Positions 17,935 to 25,209 of a DNA stretch of 64,000 bases are shown here, one piece after another. Within the stretch, counting starts at the first letter, position 1, and each line of letters opens with the position of its first letter. The position numbers and the translations under genes were made by a program. This stretch comes from JAIXWP01 sp964428835 (GTDB taxonomy: Bacteria > Bacteroidota > Bacteroidia > Flavobacteriales_D > Sanyastnellaceae): contig CAYRZQ010000005.1 in the NCBI GenBank assembly GCA_964428835.1, positions 1 through 64,000 on the forward strand, read 5' to 3'. The notes beneath the pieces are model-generated. The model made no database searches. It worked only from the letters and a program-made list of their open reading frames with translations, and was not told where the DNA came from.

Positions 17935-17960
17935 TATTCTGAATTCTGAATTCTGAATCT
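17935..17960. repeat. GAATTCT heptamer array
   Basis: There are three and a half copies of the 7-bp unit found at 16239-16270. It begins directly after the terminator-like hairpin and ends before the CTCGTCCC stretch. Confidence 0.7.
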
Positions 17961-17981
17961 CTCGTCCCCGTCCTCCCCTCC

Positions 17982-18039
17982 CTATTCATTCTCATTCTGA
18001 TTCTGATTCTGAAAGAGACGATGCGGGCCGTGGGGTTGG
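17982..18039 (+). repeat. Dispersed direct repeat, copy 1 (about 55 bp)
   Basis: The unit begins CTATTCATTCTCATTCTGA and ends AGAGACGATGCGGGCCGTGG. Close copies occur at 18390-18444 and 21240-21304, and an inverted, shortened copy lies at about 21457-21490. Its internal ATTCTG/GATTCT hexamers vary in number between copies. Confidence 0.8.
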
Positions 18040-18060
18040 CGCATTGAAGGAGGAAATATT

Positions 18061-18354
18061 GTTTCTCCACGGTCTGCACCACCCTTCGACCAAGCTCAGG
18101 GCATGCCTTCGACTCCGCTCATCAACTGCGCTTTCGCTTGTTGATTCTCTTCGCTCAGGGACCGGTGCATGTCATGGCAAAAACTAGGAGGTTGGGCAAA
18201 AAAGAGGAGGTATTGGAAAACGTAGTTTTCCAATACCTCCTCTTTTTTGCCCTTTTATTGACCCTCGGATCACCGGTCCCTGAGCGGAAAAAATTATTGA
18301 GCGTAAGCGATGATAATTTTTGGAGTCGAAGGGTGGTGCGGGCCGAGGAGAAAC
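18061..18354. repeat. Nested long inverted repeat of about 294 bp
   Basis: The ends pair imperfectly: GTTTCTCC...GCACCACCCTTCGAC at 18061-18090 and GTCGAAGGGTGGTGC...GGAGAAAC at 18325-18354. Inside, CGCTCAGGGACCGGTG (18152-18167) pairs exactly with CACCGGTCCCTGAGCG (18271-18286), and the centre is a perfect 28-bp hairpin. The arms contain CTTCGACTCCGCTCA-like words. I recall these as a widespread dispersed repeat in Bacteroidota genomes, but have not checked this here. No transposase gene is present. It could be a non-autonomous element or a piled-up palindromic repeat. Confidence 0.75.
18194..18252. repeat. Perfect 28-bp inverted repeat with 3-nt loop
   Basis: The left arm (18194-18221) begins GGGCAAAAAAGAGGAGGTA and the right arm (18225-18252) is its exact reverse complement, with GTA between. 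It is the centre of the larger nested inverted repeat. As RNA it would form a very stable hairpin in either direction. Confidence 0.9.
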
Positions 18355-18389
18355 TTAATCCATTTCTCTCGTCCCCTGTTCTCGCCGCT

Positions 18390-18444
18390 CTATTCATTGT
18401 CATTCTGATTCTGTTTCTGAAAGAGACGGTGCGGGCCGTGGGGG
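18390..18444 (+). repeat. Dispersed direct repeat, copy 2
   Basis: This is a near-identical copy of the 17982-18039 unit, starting CTATTCATTGTCATTCTGA and ending ACGGTGCGGGCCGTGGGG. Copies 1 and 2 flank the nested inverted repeat as direct repeats, an arrangement that could reflect duplication around an inserted palindromic element. Confidence 0.8.
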
Positions 18445-18580
18445 AGGTTGGAGGTTGGAATTTGGAAATTGGAGATTGGAGGTTGGAGTTGGGAATTTGG
18501 AATTTGGAGCTTGGAATTTGGAGTTTCCCTTGTTCCTTGTTCTTGTTCTTGTTCTTTTCCTCCTTGTTCTTTTTTTCTTA
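18443..18580. repeat. GGAnnTT heptamer array followed by TTGTTC hexamers
   Basis: From 18443 to about 18524 the sequence is about eleven degenerate 7-bp units of the form GGAnnTT (GGAGGTT, GGAATTT, GGAAATT and others). From 18529 to 18580 it changes to 6-bp TTGTTC/TTGTTCC units and a T-rich tail. It ends just upstream of a T9SS cargo gene start. Confidence 0.8.
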
Positions 18581-18601
18581 AACTTGTATTGAAATATTAA
18601 A

Positions 18602-20125
18602 ATGAAATTCGCTCTTAAAAAAATAACCACAACAACTGCATTGCTCATTCTAGCGATGCAGTTGTTTTCTCAGACATTTAATATTCGGTTTGGAAGACAT
18701 GAGAGCCTAGGCTATGCTGTCAACTGCAAGGCTAGCGATGTTTATGAGGATACGATATATACTTTAATTTCGGAAAATCGAGGCATCGGCTGGTTTCCGT
18801 TAATTTTTAAGTTGGATTTGGAGGGAAATGTGCTGGATACTTTTTCTATCGGGGAGGAAAACTTTTCGATGAATGGAGGTTGGGCCGATAATTTATTTGC
18901 GAATGAACAAGGAATTTTCTTTTGTGGTTCAAAAACTACAAATCAAGGTGATTCAAGATTGGCTCGCATCAATCATTTAAACCATCAGGGTGAATTGATT
19001 TGGGAGAAAGTTTTTGGAGATAGCATTCATAATTATTATTTCTATCAACTTAAGCCAACCTCAGACGGAGGAATTATTGCGGTTGGTAGTGCAGCATTGA
19101 CACCTTCTTTCCCTAAGTTTTATGTTGTAAAAACAGATGCTGCTGGCAATGTTGAGTGGGAGAACTATTTGGGAGTTGGGGATAAATACAGAAATGGAAC
19201 ATGGATTACAGAGCTATCGAATGGCGAGTTTTTAGCCTCAGGCTTCGAAGATCGGACCGAAAACAATCCATGTGGAATTATTTTTAGATTGTCATCAAGT
19301 GGCAATCTTCTTCAAACAAAAAAATATCCTTTTTGGGGGCTGATAGATAGTCAAAGTGCTGCTTCTCCAATAGAGATAGAAGGAGGCGATTTAATTATTG
19401 GAACGAACAAAAGCGACCAGCAAAATAGTGCAACGAATTTCAGTGATTTTCCTCAACTAGTTAGAATTAATGGCTTGACTCTCGACACAATTTGGACTTG
19501 CCGTATTGCGAATACTATTTACTACGGAAGCACTCAGGTGAGTCAAATAGCTGATGACGGCAATATAGTTTGTGTAGGAACCTATGGCTGGCATGGCGGG
19601 GCTGTGCCCTATTCTTTGGGAATAATATCTAAAATGGATACGAATGGTAATTTGATTTGGCACCGAAGGCACTATCACGCGGCGTATGGTGATAATTTAC
19701 TTTTCGATTTAGACCCATTACCCAATGGTGGTTGGTTAGCGACTGGTTATACATTTTTAATTGCGAACAATGGTGATCCCGTCACAGCGAAAGAGGCGTG
19801 GTTATTGGCCCTCGATGAAGATGGTTGTTTGGTGCCCGATTGTGAAAATTTGGTATATTCAGTGGATGAAAAAAATCCCATCGCATTTTCTGTCTATCCC
19901 AATCCCGTCCAAAACGATTTGAACATTGCACTCGCGCACAATATGGGCAACGAAGAAGTGCTCATCAACGTGTATGATCTTCAAGGCCGCTCAGTGATGC
20001 AACATCAGATTCAAATGAATGAAGGCACCATCACCCTTGATGCCTCATCGCTCCCCTCCGGCACCTACCTCCTTTCGATTACTGTGGGTGGAGTTACGAA
20101 GACGGAGAAGATAGTAAGAGAGTAG
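18602..20125 (+). CDS. Secreted protein with type A T9SS sorting domain and propeller-like repeats
   Basis: This 507-residue protein has a signal peptide (MKFALKKITTTTALLILAMQ, cleaved near LFSQ). The middle consists of repeated strands with D.xGNxxW patterns (LDLEGNVLDTF, LNHQGELIWEKVFGD, TDAAGNVEWENYLG, MDTNGNLIWHRRHY), consistent with a beta-propeller. The C-terminal domain (about 430-507) is a T9SS type A signal: VYPNPVQNDLNI, INVYDLQGRSV, then LPSGTYLLSITVGG. The protein should cross the outer membrane through T9SS and be anchored or released. The last residues KIVRE and the stop lie in an octamer tandem array. The biological role is unknown. Confidence 0.85.
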   Translation: MKFALKKITTTTALLILAMQLFSQTFNIRFGRHESLGYAVNCKASDVYEDTIYTLISENRGIGWFPLIFKLDLEGNVLDTFSIGEENFSMNGGWADNLFANEQGIFFCGSKTTNQGDSRLARINHLNHQGELIWEKVFGDSIHNYYFYQLKPTSDGGIIAVGSAALTPSFPKFYVVKTDAAGNVEWENYLGVGDKYRNGTWITELSNGEFLASGFEDRTENNPCGIIFRLSSSGNLLQTKKYPFWGLIDSQSAASPIEIEGGDLIIGTNKSDQQNSATNFSDFPQLVRINGLTLDTIWTCRIANTIYYGSTQVSQIADDGNIVCVGTYGWHGGAVPYSLGIISKMDTNGNLIWHRRHYHAAYGDNLLFDLDPLPNGGWLATGYTFLIANNGDPVTAKEAWLLALDEDGCLVPDCENLVYSVDEKNPIAFSVYPNPVQNDLNIALAHNMGNEEVLINVYDLQGRSVMQHQIQMNEGTITLDASSLPSGTYLLSITVGGVTKTEKIVRE

Positions 20126-20196
20126 GCGAGTAGGCTAGTAAGATAGTAGGCTAGTATGATAGTATGGTAGTATGGTAGTATGATAGTGTGGTAGTG
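20109..20196 (+). repeat. Octamer tandem array (NGNTAGTA) overlapping a T9SS gene stop
   Basis: Eleven consecutive 8-bp units of the form NGNTAGTA or NGNTAGTG run through this interval. The first two encode the final IVRE residues and the stop (20123-20125) of the preceding gene. It is the same family as the arrays at 16275-16338 and 21111-21214. Confidence 0.85.
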
Positions 20197-20235
20197 GTTT
20201 GAGGGGGGATGTTGTATTGAATTAAATTGGAAAAA

Positions 20236-21132
20236 ATGAAAAAATATTCACTATTAATTTTTCTTTTTGCAGCAATAAATGGGGTGGGACAGTCGTGGTG
20301 TCCTGCGGGGTCGCAGTGGCACTATTCTCATGTTGGCATGACTGGAGGTGGCTATGCGGTGCTGCAATACTCAGGAGATACTTTGATTGAAAATCAATTG
20401 GCGCAAAAACTTAAACGAGACAGATTTCTCTATAATTATTTGACGAGTGATTTTCTGTCCGAAGATCTCGGATATGAATTCACTTACGAGGATAATGGTG
20501 TGGTCTATATTCGATTCAACAACGCGTGGGACACTTTATATAATTTCAATGCAGCTATCGGCGATTGGTGGTTTATATCGGCACCATCTCAATGGGCAGA
20601 TCTTGTCAAAACCACTGTGGTGGCGGAGGGTACCAAGGTTATCAACGGCGAGGAGCGACCTTACAAAGTCGTTGACTTTGGTGAAGAAGCAGGATCAAGT
20701 TTGGAACAGGACACTATTGTGCTGGGCATTGGTTCTATCAACGGATACCTCACACACTTTGACAATTTTATCGGCATGATAGACGGTCATCTAGCCGGTC
20801 CATTTCGATGTTACTCCAATGATGATTTTCCACTCTATCAATATCCCAGCGCTCCGCCTTGCGAATTCATCGTTTCAACAAACGAACTGGATGCTCAACC
20901 CGCCATGCACGTTTATCCCAATCCTTGTCAAGATATCTTGTATGTTGATTTGGACCCTTCTTTTCATCTTATTGAAATCTTCGATAGTGCCGGCAGGTTA
21001 GTTCAATCCATGCGCCCAACAAACGCTGGTAATATCACTCCCATGGATTTGTCGTCTTGCCTTCCAGGTGTGTATTTCATCAAAGCGTCTTCTTTGAATG
21101 GGGAGGGGAGAGTTAATAAGATAATAAGATAA
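20236..21132 (+). CDS. Secreted protein with type A T9SS sorting domain
   Basis: From ATG 20236 the product is 298 residues (MKKYSLLIFLFAAINGVGQS signal peptide); a TTG nine bases earlier is not needed. The mature N-terminus has WCPAGSQWHYSHVGMTGGGY, a start often seen in Bacteroidota cargo proteins. No catalytic family is recognised for about residues 20-215. The T9SS type A domain (about 222-298) reads VYPNPCQDILYVDLD, IEIFDSAGRLVQSM and CLPGVYFIKASS. It is a neighbour and distant relative in architecture of the preceding cargo gene. The terminal NKIIR and stop are encoded by an octamer array. Confidence 0.82.
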   Translation: MKKYSLLIFLFAAINGVGQSWCPAGSQWHYSHVGMTGGGYAVLQYSGDTLIENQLAQKLKRDRFLYNYLTSDFLSEDLGYEFTYEDNGVVYIRFNNAWDTLYNFNAAIGDWWFISAPSQWADLVKTTVVAEGTKVINGEERPYKVVDFGEEAGSSLEQDTIVLGIGSINGYLTHFDNFIGMIDGHLAGPFRCYSNDDFPLYQYPSAPPCEFIVSTNELDAQPAMHVYPNPCQDILYVDLDPSFHLIEIFDSAGRLVQSMRPTNAGNITPMDLSSCLPGVYFIKASSLNGEGRVNKIIR

Positions 21133-21214
21133 TAAGATAGTATGCTAGTATGCTAGTAAGAGAGTATGCTAGTAAGAGAGTAGGCTAGTATGATAGTGTG
21201 ATAGTGTGGTAGTG
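21111..21214 (+). repeat. Octamer tandem array overlapping a second T9SS gene stop
   Basis: Thirteen 8-bp units occur here: first AGATAATA-type, then TGCTAGTA/AGAGAGTA and finally TGATAGTG. The stop codon at 21130-21132 lies in the third unit. The first units are nearly identical to the truB 3' end. Confidence 0.85.
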
Positions 21215-21216
21215 TG

Positions 21217-21525
21217 TTCTCGTTCTTGTTCTCGCTTCTCTATTCATTCTCATTCTGATTGTGATTCTGATTCTGAAAGAGACGGTGTGGCCGTGGGGTT
21301 GGCGAATTCGCAAGCACTAATTCGCAATTACTAATTCGCAATTCGCAATTTGGAATTCAGAATTCTGAATCCCCTGTTCCCCTTGTTCCCCTGTTCCCTT
21401 GCTCCCCATGTTCCCATGTTCCCTTGTTCCCAAAAATCCCCCTTGTTCCCTTTTTAGAATGAGAATCAGAAACAGAATGAGAATGAATGGAGATTGAGGG
21501 TGAGAGTGAGATTGGGAGTGAGATT
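21217..21525. repeat. Composite of short-period arrays and repeat copies 3 and 4
   Basis: This gene-free stretch holds, in order: GTTCTY hexamers; copy 3 of the 55-bp dispersed repeat (21240-21304); AATTCGC/AATTCTG heptamers (21305-21372); CTTGTTCC octamer-like units (21373-21450); an inverted partial copy of the dispersed repeat (21457-21490); and purine-rich GAGTGAG units. No coding frame is credible here. Confidence 0.75.
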
Positions 21526-21555
21526 AAAAAAACCAGACCTCGCGTGGGAGGCCTG
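21526..21555 (-). terminator. Rho-independent terminator (minus)
   Basis: On the minus strand CAGGCCTC and GAGGTCTG (21548-21555 and 21534-21541) form a stem with one mismatch around a CCACGC loop, followed by a run of seven T. No minus-strand gene lies upstream before 21746, so it most likely ends the candidate small RNA. Confidence 0.6.
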
Positions 21556-21684
21556 ATTTAGGATTTGGGGGGAGACGGATTTAACCTCAAAGCGATCGGT
21601 CTCCCTTCCAAACATGTATAGATGATTCTAAGTGTTTCAAGAGCTTGTTTGAACAGAACAAATGAAGGGATTGGTGAGGAGACC
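21526..21684 (-). ncRNA. Candidate small RNA with promoter box and terminator
   Basis: On the minus strand a TACCTTAG box (21688-21695) is followed by about 160 nt without a reading frame and then a terminator. The 5' end CGGTCTCC (21678-21685) pairs exactly with GGAGACCG (21597-21604). Part of the latter can pair instead with GTCTCCC at 21570-21576, so two mutually exclusive helices are possible just upstream of the terminator. I do not recognise an Rfam family. The TACCTTAG box is the same as the one before the sod gene. It could be a stand-alone sRNA, or the antisense side of the adenosyltransferase 5' region. Confidence 0.4.
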
Positions 21685-21746
21685 GTTCTAAGGTATTTCC
21701 CGTAATTGCGAAAACTTATGCATCTTGCGGCGGTTTACTAAACATT

Positions 21747-22292
21747 ATGAAGATCTACACCAAAAAAGGAGACGACGGTACTACGGGTTTGCTCGGCGGC
21801 ACCCGCGTATCGAAACATCATTTGCGCATCGAATCATACGGAACAGTGGATGAGCTCAACTCTTACCTAGGGCTTTTGCGCGATTTGCATCCCGTGCTTG
21901 AAAGCGAGGTGTTGGAGATTCAAGACCGTCTATTTACACTTGGAAGCCATCTAGCGCTCGATCCATCTCACGTGGGAAAGATGAATCTGCCTCAAATCGA
22001 CGAGCGCGATGTTACTTTCTTGGAGCAACGTATGGATGCCATGGATGAGGTCTTGCCTCCCATGCGCAATTTCGTCCTTCCGGGTGGTCATCCGGTGGTT
22101 TCTCATTGCCACGTGGCACGCACAATATGTCGGAGGGCCGAACGTTTGGTGGCGGCGCTCAATGAGCATGAGCCTGTGCCTCAAGTAATTATGCATTATC
22201 TAAATCGTCTGAGCGACTATTTATTCGTCCTTTCGAGGAAGTTGACGCAAGATTTGGGTGCGTCTGAAAAGCCTTGGAATCCACGGACTTGA
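21747..22292 (+). CDS. Cob(I)yrinic acid a,c-diamide adenosyltransferase (PduO type)
   Basis: The enzyme transfers the adenosyl group of ATP to cob(I)alamin to make coenzyme B12. The 181-residue protein begins MKIYTKKGDDGTTGLLGGTR, the PduO-type ATP-binding N-terminus, and has ESYGTVDELNSYLGLLRD. It also has the conserved helix C(H)VARTICRRAERLVA near 128-143 and LNRLSDYLFVLSRK at the end; the Arg and Asp residues that bind ATP are present. Length is normal. No cobalamin riboswitch could be identified upstream; the 200 bp before the start instead contain a candidate minus-strand RNA. Confidence 0.93.
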   Translation: MKIYTKKGDDGTTGLLGGTRVSKHHLRIESYGTVDELNSYLGLLRDLHPVLESEVLEIQDRLFTLGSHLALDPSHVGKMNLPQIDERDVTFLEQRMDAMDEVLPPMRNFVLPGGHPVVSHCHVARTICRRAERLVAALNEHEPVPQVIMHYLNRLSDYLFVLSRKLTQDLGASEKPWNPRT

Positions 22293-22319
22293 CAACGCCT
22301 CGCGAATGTATTATCTTCG
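22289..22319 (+). promoter_or_regulatory. Bacteroidota-type promoter for queA
   Basis: TTG at 22289-22291 and TATCTTCG at 22312-22319 are separated by 20 bp, close to the TTTG-19-TAnnTTTG arrangement. The predicted transcript begins near 22323, about 36 nt before the queA ATG. The -33 part overlaps the stop codon of the adenosyltransferase gene. Confidence 0.45.
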
Positions 22320-22358
22320 CGCCCCCAAATTTAAAACCCTAAGACGTTGATTTCAACC

Positions 22359-23411
22359 ATGAAATTAGGCCAGTTTAGATATAAACTGCCTCAGGAGTTA
22401 ATCGCTCAGTACCCAGCCAAGCACCGCGACGAGTCGCGTTTGATGGTGGTACACAAGAAGACCGGAAAGATTGAACACCGCATGTTCAAGGATATACTTG
22501 ACTACTTCGACGAAGGCGATGTCATGGTCAACAACAATACACGCGTGTTTCCTGCACGTATGTATGGCAATAAAGAAAAGACAGGTTCTATCATCGAGGT
22601 TTTCATGCTTCGTGAGTTGAATTCTACAAGCTTGTTGTGGGATACGGTGGTAGATCCAGCCCGCAAAATCAGAATAGGTAATAAGTTATATTTCGGAAAG
22701 AACGATGAGTTGGTGGCGGAAGTCATTGACAACACCACGTCACGTGGTCGTACGCTTCGTTTCTTGTTCGATGGTACACACGAGGAGTTTAAGAAGTTAG
22801 TGTACGAATTGGGTGAGACTCCGCTTCCAAAGTACATCACACGTCCGGTGGAGCCAGAAGATGAGTTCCGCTATCAGACGATCTATGCTAAGCACGAAGG
22901 TGCAGTGGCAGCTCCAACAGCGGGTTTGCACTTTAGCCGCGAACTTTCAAAGCGCCTTGAAATCAAGGGCATCAACATGGCTGAGTTGACCTTGCACATT
23001 GGTCTTGGTACATTCCGCACCGTTGAGGTAGAAGATTTGACCAAGCACAAGACAGATAGCGAACAGCTTATCATTCCTGCTGAAACAGCGGATATGGTGA
23101 ACGAAGCGAAGGCCAACGGAAGAAGAGTGTGTGCAGTGGGAACGACCGTGGCGCGTGCTTTTGAAAGCAGTGTGAGCACTAATAATTTGCTCAAACCATT
23201 CGACGGTTGGAGCAGCAAGTTCATTTTCCCTCCATACGATTTCCAAATCGCTGATAGCTTGATCACCAACTTCCACGAGCCAGAGAGTGTGTTGTTGATG
23301 ATGACCACAGCATTCGGAGGATATGATCTTATCATGGATGCATATCAGCAAGCCATCAAAGAAAAATACCGCTTCTTCTGCTACGGAGACGCGATGTTGA
23401 TTTTAAGCTAA
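22359..23411 (+). CDS. queA: S-adenosylmethionine:tRNA ribosyltransferase-isomerase QueA
   Basis: QueA transfers and isomerises the ribosyl part of SAM onto preQ1 in tRNA, giving epoxyqueuosine. From the ATG at 22359 the product is 350 residues (MKLGQFRYKLPQELIAQYPA); the TTG 12 bases earlier is unlikely. Family motifs are present: RDESRLMVVHK, DYFDEGDVMVNNNTRVFPAR, PLPKYI, YQTIYAKHEGAVAAPTAGLH, ELTLHIGLGTFRTVEVEDL, LITNFHEPESVLLMMTTAFG and YRFFCYGDAML. Length is normal, and nothing suggests loss of function. It is convergent with the aspartate kinase gene, 11 bp apart. Confidence 0.97.
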   Translation: MKLGQFRYKLPQELIAQYPAKHRDESRLMVVHKKTGKIEHRMFKDILDYFDEGDVMVNNNTRVFPARMYGNKEKTGSIIEVFMLRELNSTSLLWDTVVDPARKIRIGNKLYFGKNDELVAEVIDNTTSRGRTLRFLFDGTHEEFKKLVYELGETPLPKYITRPVEPEDEFRYQTIYAKHEGAVAAPTAGLHFSRELSKRLEIKGINMAELTLHIGLGTFRTVEVEDLTKHKTDSEQLIIPAETADMVNEAKANGRRVCAVGTTVARAFESSVSTNNLLKPFDGWSSKFIFPPYDFQIADSLITNFHEPESVLLMMTTAFGGYDLIMDAYQQAIKEKYRFFCYGDAMLILS

Positions 23412-23422
23412 GATTTTACTTT

Positions 23423-24685
23423 TTATAAAGCTCGAGCAACGAAACGGATTGTCTGTCTGTTTCGTTGTTCGAGTAATATTTCCTTGCCTTTTGTAAGCAT
23501 GGCAATATTTTCATCAGAATAATGACGCGCTGTAAGTAGCGTCATTCCTTCATTATAGCGTATGGTGTATTTGCTCTTTAGTGCGTCAAAGAGCTTCGTT
23601 TGTTTTGCTTCGTCTTTATCAATGCAAATAGAAAAGCTCAATGCGCTGTTTTCCATGAGGTGAATGCGAATGCCAAATTGCGAAAGCAAATCGAATATTT
23701 CTTTCAAATTATCTTCTACCACAAAAGAAAAATCACGCGGGGTGATGCTGATGAGCACTTGGTTGGCCTTTGATATAAACGAAGGAGTGATGTGGTCGAA
23801 TTCAGTGTTTTCTTGAATCACCGAGCCTTCTGCATTCGGATCGATGAATGATTTGATATGCAGTGGAATATTCTTGTTTTGCAGTGGCTTCACTGTTTTC
23901 GGGTGAATCACGCTCGCGCCGTAATAGGCCAATTCTATGGCTTCGCGGAATGAAATCTTATCAAGTTTTACGGTATTAGGAAAAAGTTTGGGATCAGCGT
24001 TGAGCATACCAGGTACGTCTTTCCAGATGGTGACATTTTGTGCATCCAATATAAATGCAAGAATGGCCGCCGTGAAATCGGAACCTTCGCGACCGAGGGT
24101 GGTGGGCTGTTGTTCGCTGCCACTACCGATGAAACCTTGCACAATCACCAAGTCATGTACCTCTAATTTTTGGCGGATGAGATTGCATCCTAAAGTGCTT
24201 TTGTTCCAGTCCACACGAGCGTCGCGGTGGCGGTCGTCCGTTTTGATGATGCTCCGCGCATCGACGAATGCTGCATTGAAATTTTGAGATAAAAGGTAAG
24301 CATGAACCAAAGCGGTGCTGAAGAGTTCGCCGTAGCTCACGATGGCGTCGTAGTCGCGATCGTCGTTGGAATTGCGCGGCAGGGCGATGACTTCTTCCAA
24401 ATCTTTGAAATACGCAAAGACGGGTGCCATGCGGGATTCGTATTCATTGCCAAAAAGCTCTTGACCGATATTTTCATGATATGCTTTGAGAGCGTTGATG
24501 ACCTCGGCTGTATTTCCTTTGGCCATGCGCGCGCGGTGAAGGTCTTCGAGCGCGTTCGTCACCTTGCCCATGGCGGAGATGACAACGGCTATTTTTTCAT
24601 TTTGAAAAGAGCGAAGAATGTTGGATACGTTTTTTACTGCCGCGGCATCCTTCACAGAAGCACCGCCGAATTTGAATACCTTCAT
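23423..24685 (-). CDS. lysC: Aspartate kinase (monofunctional)
   Basis: Aspartate kinase phosphorylates aspartate, the first step to lysine, threonine and methionine. The start is ATG 24685, giving MKVFKFGGASVKDAAAVKNV; an upstream in-frame ATG adds 18 unlikely residues inside the GNAT gene. The kinase domain has KFGGASV, the SYGELFSTALV helix, FTDAR-equivalent FVDARSIIKTDDRH, and LGREGSDFTAAILA near 195. ACT-type regulatory repeats follow (about 270-420), with ISITPRDFSFVVEDN. The enzyme is 420 residues and has no homoserine dehydrogenase fusion. The start overlaps the GNAT stop by 4 bp (ATGA), so the two are coupled. Confidence 0.93.
   Translation of the reverse strand: MKVFKFGGASVKDAAAVKNVSNILRSFQNEKIAVVISAMGKVTNALEDLHRARMAKGNTAEVINALKAYHENIGQELFGNEYESRMAPVFAYFKDLEEVIALPRNSNDDRDYDAIVSYGELFSTALVHAYLLSQNFNAAFVDARSIIKTDDRHRDARVDWNKSTLGCNLIRQKLEVHDLVIVQGFIGSGSEQQPTTLGREGSDFTAAILAFILDAQNVTIWKDVPGMLNADPKLFPNTVKLDKISFREAIELAYYGASVIHPKTVKPLQNKNIPLHIKSFIDPNAEGSVIQENTEFDHITPSFISKANQVLISITPRDFSFVVEDNLKEIFDLLSQFGIRIHLMENSALSFSICIDKDEAKQTKLFDALKSKYTIRYNEGMTLLTARHYSDENIAMLTKGKEILLEQRNRQTIRFVARAL
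23431..23473. terminator. Hairpin at the convergent queA/lysC 3' ends
   Basis: CTCGAGCAACGAAAC (23431-23445) pairs with GTTTCGTTGTTCGAG (23459-23473) with one mismatch and a 13-nt loop. It lies 20 bp after the queA stop and inside the last lysC codons. Neither side has a strong U tract, so it is at best a weak bidirectional terminator; it could also protect 3' ends. Confidence 0.35.
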
Positions 24686-25167
24686 ATTTTTCCTAAATAA
24701 TCTTCTATTTGTTGTTTTGAAAGCTTGCCATTGAGCCACTCGGAGACATAGGATGCGCCGAATGAATCGTAGAAGCGAATTGCAGGCTCATTCCAATCGA
24801 GGACTTGCCAATTCATACCATTGCGGCCATCGGCGAGGGATTGGCGCATGGTGGCCTCGAAGAGCATTTTGCCCAATCCGCGCCCGCGGGCAGATTCGGT
24901 GACGATAAGGTCTTCGAGGTATAAAAGGGGGCCTTTCCAGGTAGAAAAACGCGTGTAATAAAGGGAAATACCGAGGATGCCAGAATCGTCTTCGGCCACG
25001 AGAAAGTCGTAATAGGCTTTTTCACCAAAAGCCCATTGCTCTAGCTCTTCAGGCGAAACGACCACCTCGTGAGGCGCCTTTTCGTAGAGGGCTAATTCTT
25101 TGATGAGGGCAAAAACTGAGGGGATATCCGCAGGTTTTCCTTTTCTAATGACAATGGAAGACGACAT
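24682..25167 (-). CDS. GNAT family N-acetyltransferase
   Basis: This 161-residue protein has the acetyl-CoA-binding pattern ESARGRGLGKMLFEATM (R/Q-x-x-G-x-G/A at 94-99). It is preceded by the beta-4 strand LLYLEDLIVT and followed by NGMNWQVLDWNEPAIRFYDSFGA, the splayed-strand region. The FDWNE-like and RFYDSFGA motifs match the diamine/thialysine (SSAT-like) acetyltransferase subgroup, so a small amine or amino-acid substrate is plausible. It overlaps lysC by 4 bp. The start is preceded by TACTTTTG and four nucleotides, pointing to a leaderless mRNA. Confidence 0.9.
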   Translation of the reverse strand: MSSSIVIRKGKPADIPSVFALIKELALYEKAPHEVVVSPEELEQWAFGEKAYYDFLVAEDDSGILGISLYYTRFSTWKGPLLYLEDLIVTESARGRGLGKMLFEATMRQSLADGRNGMNWQVLDWNEPAIRFYDSFGASYVSEWLNGKLSKQQIEDYLGKI

Positions 25168-25171
25168 GGCA

Positions 25172-25205
25172 CAAAAGTAAGTAAGGAGCGGATTGATTAC
25201 CTTTG
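25172..25205. promoter_or_regulatory. Divergent pair of -7 boxes, each 4 nt before a start codon
   Basis: On minus, TACTTTTG (25172-25179) precedes the GNAT ATG (25167) by four nucleotides. On plus, TACCTTTG (25198-25205) precedes the rbfA ATG (25210) by four. Both match TAnnTTTG. The whole 42-bp gap therefore seems to consist of two back-to-back promoters for leaderless mRNAs. Confidence 0.5.
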
Positions 25206-25209
25206 CATC

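Noticed and set aside
18138..18581. 147-codon open frame on +
   Set aside because: It runs through the perfect inverted repeat and the heptamer and hexamer arrays; the product is low-complexity and not protein-like.
21560..21700. Cobalamin riboswitch upstream of the adenosyltransferase gene
   Set aside because: A GAGGAGACCG word on + resembles part of a B12 box, but the full box and the surrounding helices are missing, and the structured element and terminator point to the minus strand.
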